Below are positions 43,430-51,759 of a DNA stretch of 64,000 nucleotides, one piece after another. Position 1 is the first letter of the stretch. Each line of letters begins with the position of its first letter. Position numbers and translations under genes: made by a program. The stretch lies in assembly GCA_045651765.1 (NCBI GenBank), contig JAZRSY010000008.1:186001-250000 (forward strand), read 5' to 3'. Below the pieces are notes generated by a model, which was not told where the DNA came from, ran no database searches, and saw nothing but the letters and a program-made list of their open reading frames with translations. The DNA is from SIG565 sp045651765. GTDB lineage: Bacteria; Bacillota; Clostridia; Oscillospirales; Acutalibacteraceae.

Positions 43430-44020
43430 ATGCTTGCTCTATACTTAGCTTATCTTGATGATGCAAATGATCAAAGACTGTTTGAGGATATATATTATTC
43501 TTATAGAAAACAGATGGTAACTTTGGCACTTTCTATTTTAGGTAAAAAGGAAGATGCCGAAGATGCAGTCAGCAAGGTTTTCGTGCGAATCGCAGAAAAG
43601 AACTGGGATGTTGTACGTGGAATAAAATCTGACACAGATCTGCGAAACTATTTGCTCAAGGCAACCAAAAATACCTCGCTCAATATGATCAAAGCGAGGA
43701 AAAAGGAAAATGTATCTCTTGATACTATTTCAGAATATTATTTAGAAGGAATCGAAGAACTGTCTGATGATAGTTTCCTTGAGGTAATATGTAATCGCGT
43801 AGAAGCCGAAAAGGTTAAAAAGACTATTTTACAGATGAATGAAAAATACCGCGATGTTTTATACTATCATTTTGTGATGGGTCTGACAGTTCCGGAAACT
43901 GCTAAATCACTGAACCAGACAATTGCAGCCACAAAGAAACAGTTAGTGCGTGGCAAAAAGATGCTGTTAAAAATGCTCGGCATAGAAGGAGTTGAGACAA
44001 ATGGCAATGAGCAGGAGTGA
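43430..44020 (+). CDS. Sigma-70 family (ECF-like) RNA polymerase sigma factor
   Basis: 196 residues. Region 2 spans FEDIYYSYRKQMVTLALSIL and KKEDAEDAVSKVFVRIAEK; region 4 is MNEKYRDVLYYHFVMGLTVPE, with TAKSLNQTIAATKKQLVRGK. There is no region 1 or 3, as in ECF factors. Overlaps the next gene, a membrane protein likely to restrain it. Confidence 0.9.
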   Translation: MLALYLAYLDDANDQRLFEDIYYSYRKQMVTLALSILGKKEDAEDAVSKVFVRIAEKNWDVVRGIKSDTDLRNYLLKATKNTSLNMIKARKKENVSLDTISEYYLEGIEELSDDSFLEVICNRVEAEKVKKTILQMNEKYRDVLYYHFVMGLTVPETAKSLNQTIAATKKQLVRGKKMLLKMLGIEGVETNGNEQE

Positions 44021-44666
44021 TTTTAATAATGCTCTCAGAGAGGCAGTGTCTTCTGAGTTTACCGATATTCCTACCGATGAGAGTAGCATTAACTATACCT
44101 TTTCCGAGTGTTTCATCGAGAAAATGGATAAGCTAATTCGCTCACAAAAGAAGGTATATTACAACTTTATAAATACGGTTTCAAAGCGTGTTGCCATTAT
44201 ATGCCTGGTTGTAGTAACGCTATTCACAACGGCCTGCAGCGTAAAAGCAATTCGCGAACCGATTGTAAACTTTATTACTGAGGTATATGAGACATTTACA
44301 AGGTATTTCTTTGATGGGGATACAGCTGAGTCGGTAACAAAAGAATTCTCAATTGAAGCGTTGCCAGAAGGCTTTAAGCAGACTGATTACACATCAAACG
44401 ATATACGCATTACAAAAACGTTTGAAAATGGTAATGGAGATATTCTTAAACTTTCTCAAACAATTACTGAAGACACAGAATATAATCTTGATGCCGAACA
44501 CGGAAGTACGGAAAAGATGATTGTTTCTGGAAAGGAAGTATACATTATCAACACAGACGAAGTAACTCAGGCCGTTTGGATTGAAGATACCTATATGTTG
44601 AGAATAACCTATTACGGCACCATTAGTATTGATGAACTCACCGTTATAATTGAAAGTGTTAAGTAA
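44001..44666 (+). CDS. DUF4367-type membrane protein, probable anti-sigma factor
   Basis: 221 residues from the ATG at 44001 (AAGGAGTTGAG upstream), overlapping the sigma gene by 20 bases. A cytoplasmic part of about 65 residues, one TM (VAIICLVVVTLFTTACS), then an extracytoplasmic domain ending in VIESVK with the DUF4367-like LPEGFKQTD and MIVSGKEVYIINTDE blocks. The order sigma-then-TM protein and the topology fit anti-sigma factors; direct evidence is lacking. Confidence 0.75.
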   Translation: MAMSRSDFNNALREAVSSEFTDIPTDESSINYTFSECFIEKMDKLIRSQKKVYYNFINTVSKRVAIICLVVVTLFTTACSVKAIREPIVNFITEVYETFTRYFFDGDTAESVTKEFSIEALPEGFKQTDYTSNDIRITKTFENGNGDILKLSQTITEDTEYNLDAEHGSTEKMIVSGKEVYIINTDEVTQAVWIEDTYMLRITYYGTISIDELTVIIESVK

Positions 44667-44672
44667 AAAGAG

Positions 44673-44705
44673 AGTGCGGAACTTAAAGAAGTTCCGCACT
44701 TTTTC
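44673..44705. terminator. Terminator between sigma operon and 44705 gene
   Basis: Perfect 12-bp stem AGTGCGGAACTT / AAGTTCCGCACT with AAAG loop and TTTTT; usable by both convergent genes. Confidence 0.88.
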
Positions 44706-45154
44706 TAATAAGAATCTGTTTTTTGATAATTGATTTCGTCTGCTGCGCCGCCAGTTCCGTAGATCTTGTATACTACTGTTACCCGATATGTACCAGAAGA
44801 AGATAACTGATAGGTCCGAGTACCTTCATAGCTGTACTTGTTAATGGTGTCAACCCACTGATCGTCAGTTGTTCCAATATCTACACGGGACCAAAATAGT
44901 CCTAAAACTTTCTTTTCAATATATGTTGTAATCACGGCTTTAGTTGTGGTGCTTGGATAACCGGAATACTCATACGAAATTGTCATCTTGCCACTACTAT
45001 TGATATTCATAGCAGTTGTAGTGGATAACGTGTTGTTGTAACGAGGGGTGATTTCTTCCAGTGTTGCTGCAGATGCAGAAAACGAGCATAGCGGAACAAT
45101 GGATACACATAGCGTTAAAACAATGGCGAAGATGCGCTTGATCAGCTTATTCAT
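44705..45154 (-). CDS. Secreted DUF6147-like protein
   Basis: 149 residues from the ATG at 45154, which follows AAGGAGATGAG. Signal peptide MNKLIKRIFAIVLTLCVSIV to SFSASAA, then a single beta-rich domain (MTISYEYSGYPSTTTKAVIT, YRVTVVYKIYGTGG). It resembles the small DUF6147 secreted family; function unknown. Its upstream region has a motif nearly identical to one before the sigma gene. Confidence 0.75.
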   Translation of the reverse strand: MNKLIKRIFAIVLTLCVSIVPLCSFSASAATLEEITPRYNNTLSTTTAMNINSSGKMTISYEYSGYPSTTTKAVITTYIEKKVLGLFWSRVDIGTTDDQWVDTINKYSYEGTRTYQLSSSGTYRVTVVYKIYGTGGAADEINYQKTDSY

Positions 45155-45373
45155 TTTCTCATCTCCTTTCATTTAGTATTTGAGATTTTGACAATTCTCC
45201 ATCTCTATATATACAACAAGATAAAAAAGTAAATGGGGACATATTTTTAAAGAGCTTTTTGTCTCCTATCGTATGGGATGTGTTGTTGTATTTGTGATAG
45301 GAGGCCTCGAATATGAAATATAGGGGGGATTACAACACAAAAAAGTGAGGCTTATTTTCAAAGGAGGTTTATT
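45155..45373. promoter_or_regulatory. Divergent promoter region with shared TTGTTGTAT motifs
   Basis: On the minus strand, TTGTTGTATATATAGAGATG (45200-45219) lies upstream of the 44705 gene and matches the sequence before the sigma gene (43391-43410) at 17 of 20 bases. On the plus strand, TTGTTGTATTTGTGATAGG lies near 45282, ahead of the metalloprotease gene. CTCCTATC / GATAGGAG (about 45267-45304) is an inverted repeat. Candidate sigma-dependent promoters. Confidence 0.5.
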
Positions 45374-46063
45374 ATGAAAATCACAAAAAGATTATTAGCA
45401 AGTGTACTTATGATCGTTGTAGTTGCTACATGCTTTGCCGTTCCTGCAGCAGCTCACGAAATTTATCCTGGATATCCTATGCGAATTCAAGATCGCAATT
45501 CAAGTTCGGGCCCATTATTACATGTACATTACAAGTATATGCGAAATGAAGGGGCACCGGCACATTATTACGATTGTGCTATTGCAGCAATTGATGCGTG
45601 GGATGGTTTTGCGAATGTAACTGACGGTGGATGTAATCAGTTAGCTCCCGTTAACATGAATATTTCATTTAGATGTTCTTCGAGTGTGTGGAACGATCTT
45701 GGCATTTCCCCTTTGACTTTTGGTTTGACGTGGATTGTTGATACTGATGGTAATGATGTACTCACAGCGAATGATATTATGAATTCGTCTGGAACTATTG
45801 ATCTTGCGATTATTTATATGAATCCAACAGGAACTGTTTTCCATACTGGAACTTCTAATACAACTACTATTAAAAATCGCATTAAAAAAACAATGATACA
45901 TGAGATTGGACATGCAATGGGATTAGGACATTCCGATGAACCGTTGTTTAGTCCGATACCTGCCTCTACACCCTCTATTATGAAACGAGGATTTCCCGAT
46001 GAAAATAACACTGGAACTACTCCTCGGCCACACGAAAGAACAGACCTTAACAATATGTACTAA
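45374..46063 (+). CDS. Secreted matrixin-like zinc metalloprotease
   Basis: 229 residues. Signal peptide MKITKRLLASVLMIVVVATC to AVPAAAHE. The zinc motif HEIGHAMGLGH (H-E-x-x-H-x-x-G-x-x-H) near residue 177 and a later Met-turn PSIMKRGF place it with matrixin/metzincin proteases. No propeptide cysteine switch is obvious. AAAGGAGG upstream. Followed 16 bases on by a lipoprotein gene that may be its partner. Confidence 0.88.
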   Translation: MKITKRLLASVLMIVVVATCFAVPAAAHEIYPGYPMRIQDRNSSSGPLLHVHYKYMRNEGAPAHYYDCAIAAIDAWDGFANVTDGGCNQLAPVNMNISFRCSSSVWNDLGISPLTFGLTWIVDTDGNDVLTANDIMNSSGTIDLAIIYMNPTGTVFHTGTSNTTTIKNRIKKTMIHEIGHAMGLGHSDEPLFSPIPASTPSIMKRGFPDENNTGTTPRPHERTDLNNMY

Positions 46064-46078
46064 GGAGGGAAAATATCT

Positions 46079-46684
46079 ATGAATAAGAAGAAAATTTTAT
46101 CTACTGTTTGCGCTTGCTTTGCTGCTGTATTAGTTGTAGGATGCGCTTCATTTTTTCTTGGAAATCAGAGCAATAATAACGAACTAAGAGATAAATATCC
46201 TATTATTAGTGAAGCAGATTATATGTTTGATGATCCTTCGTTCTCTTTTGAGCAGAGAGTTGCTATTGCACCCAATATCGCCGAAATTGAAGTTGTAAAG
46301 AAATTGCCAGATTATACGGTTGTAGTTGGTGATGAGGCTTATGGCACTTCGAAAGAAGTTGTGTTTAGCCAATATCAAGTTAAGCTTGTGTCTAACATCA
46401 GTAATACGGATATTTTGACTAAAAGCGATGATACTTTTGTGATCACATTTGCTAAAGACTTTGCTCCATCATACCCTGTTTTAGAGGATAATATGAACGC
46501 AATTTGCTCTATCGTAGCTGCTTCTGGTGCTCATGAGGGTAAATATATTTTCTTTGATAGAAGCTTTTATTATGTGGATGAAGGAATTGCTCTGTCTGCA
46601 TATGAAGGCGACGACAGCCCCGCAAGCAAAATGTGCAAAAAAGACACTTTGATTCAACAAATTAAAGACATTAGAAGCAAGTAA
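46079..46684 (+). CDS. Putative lipoprotein downstream of the metalloprotease
   Basis: 201 residues. Lipobox LVVGCASFF near residue 20. The mature part is a single domain (VVVGDEAYGTSKEVVFSQYQ, DDTFVITFAKDF) of no recognised family. Coupled to the protease gene; could be a substrate, inhibitor or surface tether. Confidence 0.75.
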   Translation: MNKKKILSTVCACFAAVLVVGCASFFLGNQSNNNELRDKYPIISEADYMFDDPSFSFEQRVAIAPNIAEIEVVKKLPDYTVVVGDEAYGTSKEVVFSQYQVKLVSNISNTDILTKSDDTFVITFAKDFAPSYPVLEDNMNAICSIVAASGAHEGKYIFFDRSFYYVDEGIALSAYEGDDSPASKMCKKDTLIQQIKDIRSK

Positions 46685-46691
46685 TTATTAA

Positions 46692-46730
46692 AAAACGAGA
46701 TGCTGCAATTTTTGTAGCATCTCGTTTTAC
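46692..46730. terminator. Terminator after the lipoprotein gene
   Basis: Perfect 13-bp stem AAAACGAGATGCT / AGCATCTCGTTTT; usable on both strands. Confidence 0.88.
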
Positions 46731-46999
46731 TTAATAGTCTTTGGTGTTATAGGCCACCCATTTTGCCACATAACAATCTAAATAAAATCTTGTTCCAGAC
46801 TCATTTTCAACGAACCGGTCAAAAACGCGATATATTCCTCTGTGATCGTTTCGCAAATCTGAGTCTGGAGAAATTGGTTCAACCCAAACTTCAATATGCT
46901 GATTTATTTCCAGTCTGGAGAGAGGTTTACCCAATGGATATTGGGGTTCCGCATAAATCGGTGGAGCAACGAACAGTTCATCTGAATCTTAAAAAGAAA
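46731..46999 (-). pseudogene. N-terminally truncated small gene at the right element end
   Basis: The minus-strand frame is open from a TAA near 47000 to 46731 and reads DELFVAPPIYAEPQYPLGKP, then INQHIEVWVEPISPDSDLRN, then GTRFYLDCYVAKWV. There is no ATG or ribosome-binding site; only an internal TTG could start it. The protein looks genuine but lacks its beginning, near the candidate right-end repeat. Family not recognised. Confidence 0.4.
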
Positions 47000-47334
47000 T
47001 TGTTCTACCTTCCGAGGAGAGCAGTTGGCGGTTAGATATAAAAAGTTTCCCTTATTTTCGCTCATAAGGGCAAAAACAAGGGAAAATACATAACAATTGA
47101 GTTTAAAGTTGCTGAAAAGCCCAGTAATATCAAGGTTTTTTAGAGTGTAGGACAGTTAATGTCTGATAAATTCCAATTTATCGAATAGATGATATTTATA
47201 AAAGGGTATTAGGTTCTCCTAACAAGTGGAAAATGTGCCGTACATTTTCCCTGCTTGCTACGGTATAAGACAAAATCAAAGGAAGCTCGAAAATTTCGTA
47301 CTTCCTTTTTTACTGTCACAAAAAATATTTTAAT
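47000..47334. other. Non-coding right-junction sequence with hairpins
   Basis: No gene. Besides the candidate end repeat it holds GGAAAATGT / ACATTTTCC (47228-47250) and an AAAGGAAG / CTTCCTTTTTT terminator-like hairpin (47278-47311). AT-rich. Confidence 0.5.
47064..47082 (+). repeat. Candidate right element-end direct repeat
   Basis: ATAAGGGCAAAAACAAGGG, one mismatch to 24276-24294. Preceded by CCCTTAT, which pairs with ATAAGGG. Confidence 0.45.
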
Positions 47335-47508
47335 AGTGATATTGTGAGACAGGTCTCACAGTGTTATTTTGCCTATCGGCAAAGTGATATTAAAACCTTC
47401 GATTTTAGTGATATTTTATTCGCTCCTAAACTCACAAAGCGAATAACACTCGGCTTTTAGCCGAATATAACTGCGAAGCAATATAACTCGCCTTTGGCGA
47501 ATAAAACT
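47335..47508. repeat. Array of 9-base repeats separated by small palindromes
   Basis: Four copies of AGTG(A/T)TATT (47335, 47360, 47383, 47407) are followed by four reverse-oriented copies AATA(A/T)(A/C)ACT (47442, 47464, 47480, 47500). The spacers are mostly small, unrelated hairpins: GTGAGAC-AG-GTCTCAC, TTGCC-TATC-GGCAA, a weak AAAA..TTTT, central TTATTCGCT..AGCGAATAA, CGGC-TTTTA-GCCG, GC-GAA-GC and CGCC-TTT-GGCG. No cas gene is near. Confidence 0.85.
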
Positions 47509-47536
47509 GGGGTTGTGTCCTTACGGGTACAACCCC
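47509..47536. terminator. Hairpin ending the array and the PAP2 operon
   Basis: GGGGTTGT / ACAACCCC stem, with inner GTCC/GGGT pairs, directly abuts the last 9-base repeat and touches the stop codon of the minus-strand PAP2 gene. It can act as that gene's terminator but lacks a clear U-run. Confidence 0.6.
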
Positions 47537-48081
47537 TAAACCTTGGGTTTTTTGTTGTTTATTTTTTTGTAAGCCTTATTAACCAAAAGGCCTGCCAGCA
47601 GTGCAAAACCAATGCCCAAAACAATTCCTGCTAAAACATCGGTTGGGTAGTGAACATAAAGGTAAAGCCTCGAAAAAGCAACCAAAGCGGCTAATATAAG
47701 TGCGGCAACGCCAAATTTTTTGTTGTTTAAAAAAATGGCACCGGCGGTTTCAAAACAAGCCAATGTGTGCCCCGACGGAAAAGAAAAATCGTGCAATTTT
47801 GCAACTAACAGGTCAACATTTGGGTTTAGGTCGTAGGGACGGATTCTGCCCACAACATTTTTTAAGAAAATGTTGCCAACCAAAAATCCGATTGCCAACG
47901 ACACACCAATGGTTATGCCGGTTTTGCGTGTCTTTTTAAAGCAAATAAGCAGCAAAGAAAGGGCAATGCAAAAAATTCCGTGGTCGCCCAATTTTGTGAT
48001 TAAGGGCATTAAAAAATCTAAAACAGGGCAGGCAAAGGTGTTTCTGATAAAATCTAAAATTCCAAGTTCAAAATTATTCAT
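47536..48081 (-). CDS. PAP2-family membrane phosphatase
   Basis: 181 residues with five or six TM segments and the three-part PAP2 active site: KNVVGRIRPYD (K-x6-RP), SFPSGHTLACFET (PSGH) and SRLYLYVHYPTDVLAG (SR-x5-H-x3-D). Probably acts on a lipid pyrophosphate or phosphatidate; the exact substrate is unknown. Its ATG overlaps the stop of the upstream gene. Confidence 0.9.
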   Translation of the reverse strand: MNNFELGILDFIRNTFACPVLDFLMPLITKLGDHGIFCIALSLLLICFKKTRKTGITIGVSLAIGFLVGNIFLKNVVGRIRPYDLNPNVDLLVAKLHDFSFPSGHTLACFETAGAIFLNNKKFGVAALILAALVAFSRLYLYVHYPTDVLAGIVLGIGFALLAGLLVNKAYKKINNKKPKV

Positions 48082-49133
48082 TATTTTGCCCCCGAACTTT
48101 GCAGGTCAATAACCTTCATATTTTGCCCGTCAACATAAATATAAACATTTTTATTGTAATAATCTTTATATTCTACCCCATTTCTAATAAGAACTTGTGT
48201 TAGCGTTACACGGCAACTGTAAATTGAATCGGAATATTTTAAAATTTCGTGTGAGGCGGCATCTTCAAACCTAAAGCCTTCGTGGTCGAGCGAGAATATA
48301 ACAAGGCTGGTTCTTAAATTCTCGTAAAATTCGGTGTCGGTGCTAAAATATTTTTTAATATTGTTAAGCGAGCCATCGTTTTGCATATAGGCCGAATAGG
48401 TTTTAGAGGCCTCAATGGCAAAATTGCTTATTTTATCAGAATTGGCAATGTCCTGCGCAACCAAATATTGCAAACCCGATTTCGTAACGCTCAATTCCTG
48501 TTCGCCCGCAAAGGCAGTTACCTTAACATTTTCGCTAATAAGGTTATAAATGTCGGCATATTGCGGCGCGGTTAAAGTGTTCGATGCATAGTTCTGTGGA
48601 ATTTTTGGCAGTTCCGAAGTTTTAATGTCGGCGTCACTCACGGCAACACCGTTAATAAATGCCTTAGCGCCTGTTGGCAACATAATTTTAATGGGTTTGT
48701 AAAATTCGTCGGCCAGACTTATTTTTAAAATTTCGTAGGTCGATGTAAGTGCCGAGCCTTCGTTCTTTTTAAGGTAAACATTAAGTAATTTTTGCTCGTC
48801 GGCCTTAATGGTATAGGCTAAATCACAGCCTTCGGGGCGGGTGGATAAGGTGGACGAGGTTACCGTTTTGCCGTTTATGGCGGCAGCAACAGCGCCATTT
48901 ACCGTATCGGCCGTTTCGTAAGCCGAAACATCAAGTTTGTGCTGACTTTTAAGCCCAAACACGTTGTTAGCCTTAACATAGGTTTCTACAATATTGTTTA
49001 CAATATTTTCGGGTTGGGCATTTTCGTAAGAGGCAAGCCAACCGTTAAAAGCAATTAACCCCACAATCAGCAAAATGCCAAAAACAGCAAGGCAACTAAA
49101 ATATATTTTGTAAAAAAGAGGTTTGTTTTTCAT
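48081..49133 (-). CDS. Membrane-anchored extracytoplasmic protein, unknown
   Basis: 350 residues: an N-terminal TM (IYFSCLAVFGILLIVGLIAF), then a large extracytoplasmic part with two NTF2/DUF-like halves. Not recognised. It lies 1 base after the glycosyltransferase fusion and overlaps PAP2, so the three are one unit, probably for envelope polymer or glycolipid metabolism. Confidence 0.7.
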   Translation of the reverse strand: MKNKPLFYKIYFSCLAVFGILLIVGLIAFNGWLASYENAQPENIVNNIVETYVKANNVFGLKSQHKLDVSAYETADTVNGAVAAAINGKTVTSSTLSTRPEGCDLAYTIKADEQKLLNVYLKKNEGSALTSTYEILKISLADEFYKPIKIMLPTGAKAFINGVAVSDADIKTSELPKIPQNYASNTLTAPQYADIYNLISENVKVTAFAGEQELSVTKSGLQYLVAQDIANSDKISNFAIEASKTYSAYMQNDGSLNNIKKYFSTDTEFYENLRTSLVIFSLDHEGFRFEDAASHEILKYSDSIYSCRVTLTQVLIRNGVEYKDYYNKNVYIYVDGQNMKVIDLQSSGAK

Positions 49134-49134
49134 A

Positions 49135-51282
49135 TTATCCCTCCGTTACTATAAAATAGGTTGGAATGCTGCGCGGCTTGGTAAAGGCTTTGTAGCGGTT
49201 AACAAGGCCTTGGGTTTGGTAGGTGTCAAACTCGGATGTATCCACAGGGTATTTATTAAAATAATCTTTATAATACATCATGGCCGAGGAGCCACCATCT
49301 AACATACCGGCTGTTACGGCACCATAGCGCACCATAATATCAATAACATCGTTTTTGGTGGCACCAATACTGTCGGCGCTGCGACCGTCGGTTACAAGCA
49401 AAATAACGGTACCGTCGGCACGCTGGCCAATGGCGGTGCGTTGGGCGGTGCCTGTGTTACTGTCGCTGTAATGCAGTTTAACCTCGCTGCCGCTGCTTTC
49501 AATAATAACATTACCGTTTTGGAAAGAAACGGCATCGCGTATGCCCAACTCGTCGGCTTGGGTTTTGGTCATGGATTCCTTGCAAATAAGTTTATTGTTA
49601 CTGTCAAAACCAATAAAGGTGCGGTTGAGCGAATCACTCCACACTGCCTTGCCGAATGAATATGTAAGCCCCATTGGCTTTGCGCCGCTGCCCATGCCGC
49701 CAACATCTAAAAATTCGCCGCCGTTAATAGCAGCTAATGCGTTATATTTTTGGGCAACATCAAAAATTCGTTTGCCGCTTGTGGCGGTTGCAAAATTGTC
49801 CGAAGAAACCCCGACCTTAACGCGTGCAGGGTCCTTTACAAGTAAAACATAGGCCTTAAATTTAGGCTCGTTTAAAAATTCAAGTTTCATGCCATCAATG
49901 GCATTGTCCCATTCGCCGCTGCCGGCACTGTTAAGAGCCGAAGCATCTATAATATCGGTATTAACCTTTTGGCTGTTGGCCAAAATATCATCAATCCTTG
50001 ACTGCGACATAAATAGCCCCGGTATCCACTTGGTAGCACTGGCCTGCTTGGCCGAAAGCACCAGCATATTACAAAGGCTTTTGCTCGGCCCATGGGTTAT
50101 TAAAAGACAGGCCGCAACAACGGTTATAAGTAAAAGCCCCAACGCTGTGCCAACCGAAAGCAGTGTGCGTTTAATAATGGTGCCAACGGTTAATTTTTTA
50201 TTTTCGTTGGTGGTTTTTGTTTTTTCTTTTTTAGTATCATTAAACACCCAGTTTTGTTGTATGCGGTAGCTAATAAAAAACAAAATGCAGTCCACAATAA
50301 TTTTTATAACGGTGGAAAGCCCTGCCCCTGCCGAGAAAATAGCCGACAGGAGAGAGACAACCCCTGCCGAAATTAACATTTGGGGAAGGGCAACGCAATA
50401 ATATTTAATCAGTGTGTTCTTGCTTTTTGTTTTGCAGTGGAACACCTTTTTCTTGTTAATTTTAAAGTTAATGAGGCTCGAAATTATCCTGGCAAAAACG
50501 GTGGCTGTAAACTCTACCCAAGAGCCAAGCAATTTGCCGAAAATTTTGCAAATCAGGTAAAAAACCGAAATATCGGCCAAAAATGAAACAATAGAACTTA
50601 AAAAGAAGGCAAAAATAAAGCGGTAAACCCTTAAAGAATCTTTAATTGGGTGGAAGTGCGAGGTTTTGTTTTCTTCTATGTAAACCGTTTTAATTTTAAC
50701 CTCTTTAAAGTTAACATTGTTTTGCTTAAATTTTAAAAGCATATTGGTTTCGTATTCAAAGCGTTCGCCGTCAATGCTAATTAAAAGGTTAAGCAAACCC
50801 CTTGGGAATGCCCGCAAACCTGTTTGTGTGTCAGAAATGGTTAACCCGCAAAGCAATTTAAACACAAGCGAGGTTGTTTTGTTGCCAAAACGGCTGCGTG
50901 CAGGAACCTCGGGCAACGAAAAATCACGGCAACCCAAAACCGCCACATTAGAATCAACATCTAACGCGTTGGCACAAGCGCAAACATCTTGTGGGTCGTG
51001 CTGACCGTCGCCATCAACGGTAATAATGCCGTGAATTTTTGGCAAATTGCGTTTTATATACCTAAAGGCTGTTTTAAGCGCGGCGCCTTTGCCACGGTTA
51101 ACGCGGTGGTTAAGTTGTGTAATGCCATCACCCTGCGGAAAGAAATGCAAGGTTTCTTTACTGCTGCCGTCGTTTACAAGCAAAATATTTGCAAACCCAA
51201 CATTTTTAAGCCCGTCAACAGTTTTTTCCAACTTTTCATCGGGGTTAAGGCTTGGTATTACTATAATAAAATTTTCATACAT
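49135..51282 (-). CDS. Fusion: family-2 glycosyltransferase + GtrA-like + phosphodiester glycosidase
   Basis: 715 residues. 1-220: glycosyltransferase family 2 (IVIPSLNPDEKLEKTV, VDGDGQHDPQDV). About 230-350: GtrA-like block with four TMs. About 370-395: a further TM. 450-715: NAGPA/phosphodiester-glycosidase domain (LAAINGGEFLDVGGMGSGAK, LVTDGRSADSIGATKND, GMLDGGSSAMMYY). The frame is continuous. The glycosidase part should face outside, joining sugar-lipid synthesis, flipping and phosphodiester trimming. Confidence 0.85.
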   Translation of the reverse strand: MYENFIIVIPSLNPDEKLEKTVDGLKNVGFANILLVNDGSSKETLHFFPQGDGITQLNHRVNRGKGAALKTAFRYIKRNLPKIHGIITVDGDGQHDPQDVCACANALDVDSNVAVLGCRDFSLPEVPARSRFGNKTTSLVFKLLCGLTISDTQTGLRAFPRGLLNLLISIDGERFEYETNMLLKFKQNNVNFKEVKIKTVYIEENKTSHFHPIKDSLRVYRFIFAFFLSSIVSFLADISVFYLICKIFGKLLGSWVEFTATVFARIISSLINFKINKKKVFHCKTKSKNTLIKYYCVALPQMLISAGVVSLLSAIFSAGAGLSTVIKIIVDCILFFISYRIQQNWVFNDTKKEKTKTTNENKKLTVGTIIKRTLLSVGTALGLLLITVVAACLLITHGPSKSLCNMLVLSAKQASATKWIPGLFMSQSRIDDILANSQKVNTDIIDASALNSAGSGEWDNAIDGMKLEFLNEPKFKAYVLLVKDPARVKVGVSSDNFATATSGKRIFDVAQKYNALAAINGGEFLDVGGMGSGAKPMGLTYSFGKAVWSDSLNRTFIGFDSNNKLICKESMTKTQADELGIRDAVSFQNGNVIIESSGSEVKLHYSDSNTGTAQRTAIGQRADGTVILLVTDGRSADSIGATKNDVIDIMVRYGAVTAGMLDGGSSAMMYYKDYFNKYPVDTSEFDTYQTQGLVNRYKAFTKPRSIPTYFIVTEG

Positions 51283-51307
51283 TTAAGGTTTCTCCTACCC
51301 TATACCG

Positions 51308-51754
51308 TTATAAATTATTATCCTCAATTTCGCTAATAAGGTCAATGCGGTTTTGGTGGCGGCCACCTTCAAACTCGGTGTTAACAAAAAGGTCAACAAG
51401 TTCTAAAGCGGTGCCAACACCAATAACCCTGCCGCCTAAGCACAATATGTTAGAGTTGTTGTGCAGCCTTGTATATTTGGCCGAAAAATGTTCACTGCAA
51501 ACTGCAGCACGAATACCCTTAATTTTATTAGCGGCAAGCGACATTCCAATACCTGTGCCGCAAACCAAAATGCCTAAATCGGCCTCGTTATTTTTAACAC
51601 TTAAAGCAACTTTTTTCGCAATAATTGGGTAATCAATTGCCTTTTGCTCGTATATTCCGTGGTCTAAAACCTCGAATCCTTTTTCTTTTAAAAACTCGGC
51701 AATAGCGTTTTTGTGGTCTAAGCCACCGTGGTCGCATCCAATAGCAATTTTCAT
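51308..51754 (-). CDS. rpiB: Ribose-5-phosphate isomerase B
   Basis: Interconverts ribose-5-phosphate and ribulose-5-phosphate. 148 residues with IAIGCDHGGLDHKNAI, LGILVCGTGIGMSLAANK (active-site Cys) and AKYTRLHNNSNILCLGGRV. Standard length. Close relatives can act on other phosphosugars, but this length and CGTGIG fit RpiB. Confidence 0.94.
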   Translation of the reverse strand: MKIAIGCDHGGLDHKNAIAEFLKEKGFEVLDHGIYEQKAIDYPIIAKKVALSVKNNEADLGILVCGTGIGMSLAANKIKGIRAAVCSEHFSAKYTRLHNNSNILCLGGRVIGVGTALELVDLFVNTEFEGGRHQNRIDLISEIEDNNL

Positions 51755-51759
51755 AACTT

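Noticed and set aside
46763..47035. Plus-strand 90-codon frame at the right element end
   Set aside because: The opposite strand gives a more protein-like sequence (the truncated gene at 46731-46999), and no ribosome-binding site is present on the plus strand.
47335..47508. CRISPR array
   Set aside because: The repeat is 9 bases, spacers are 7-31 bases and mostly self-complementary, the orientation flips in the middle, and no cas gene is nearby.
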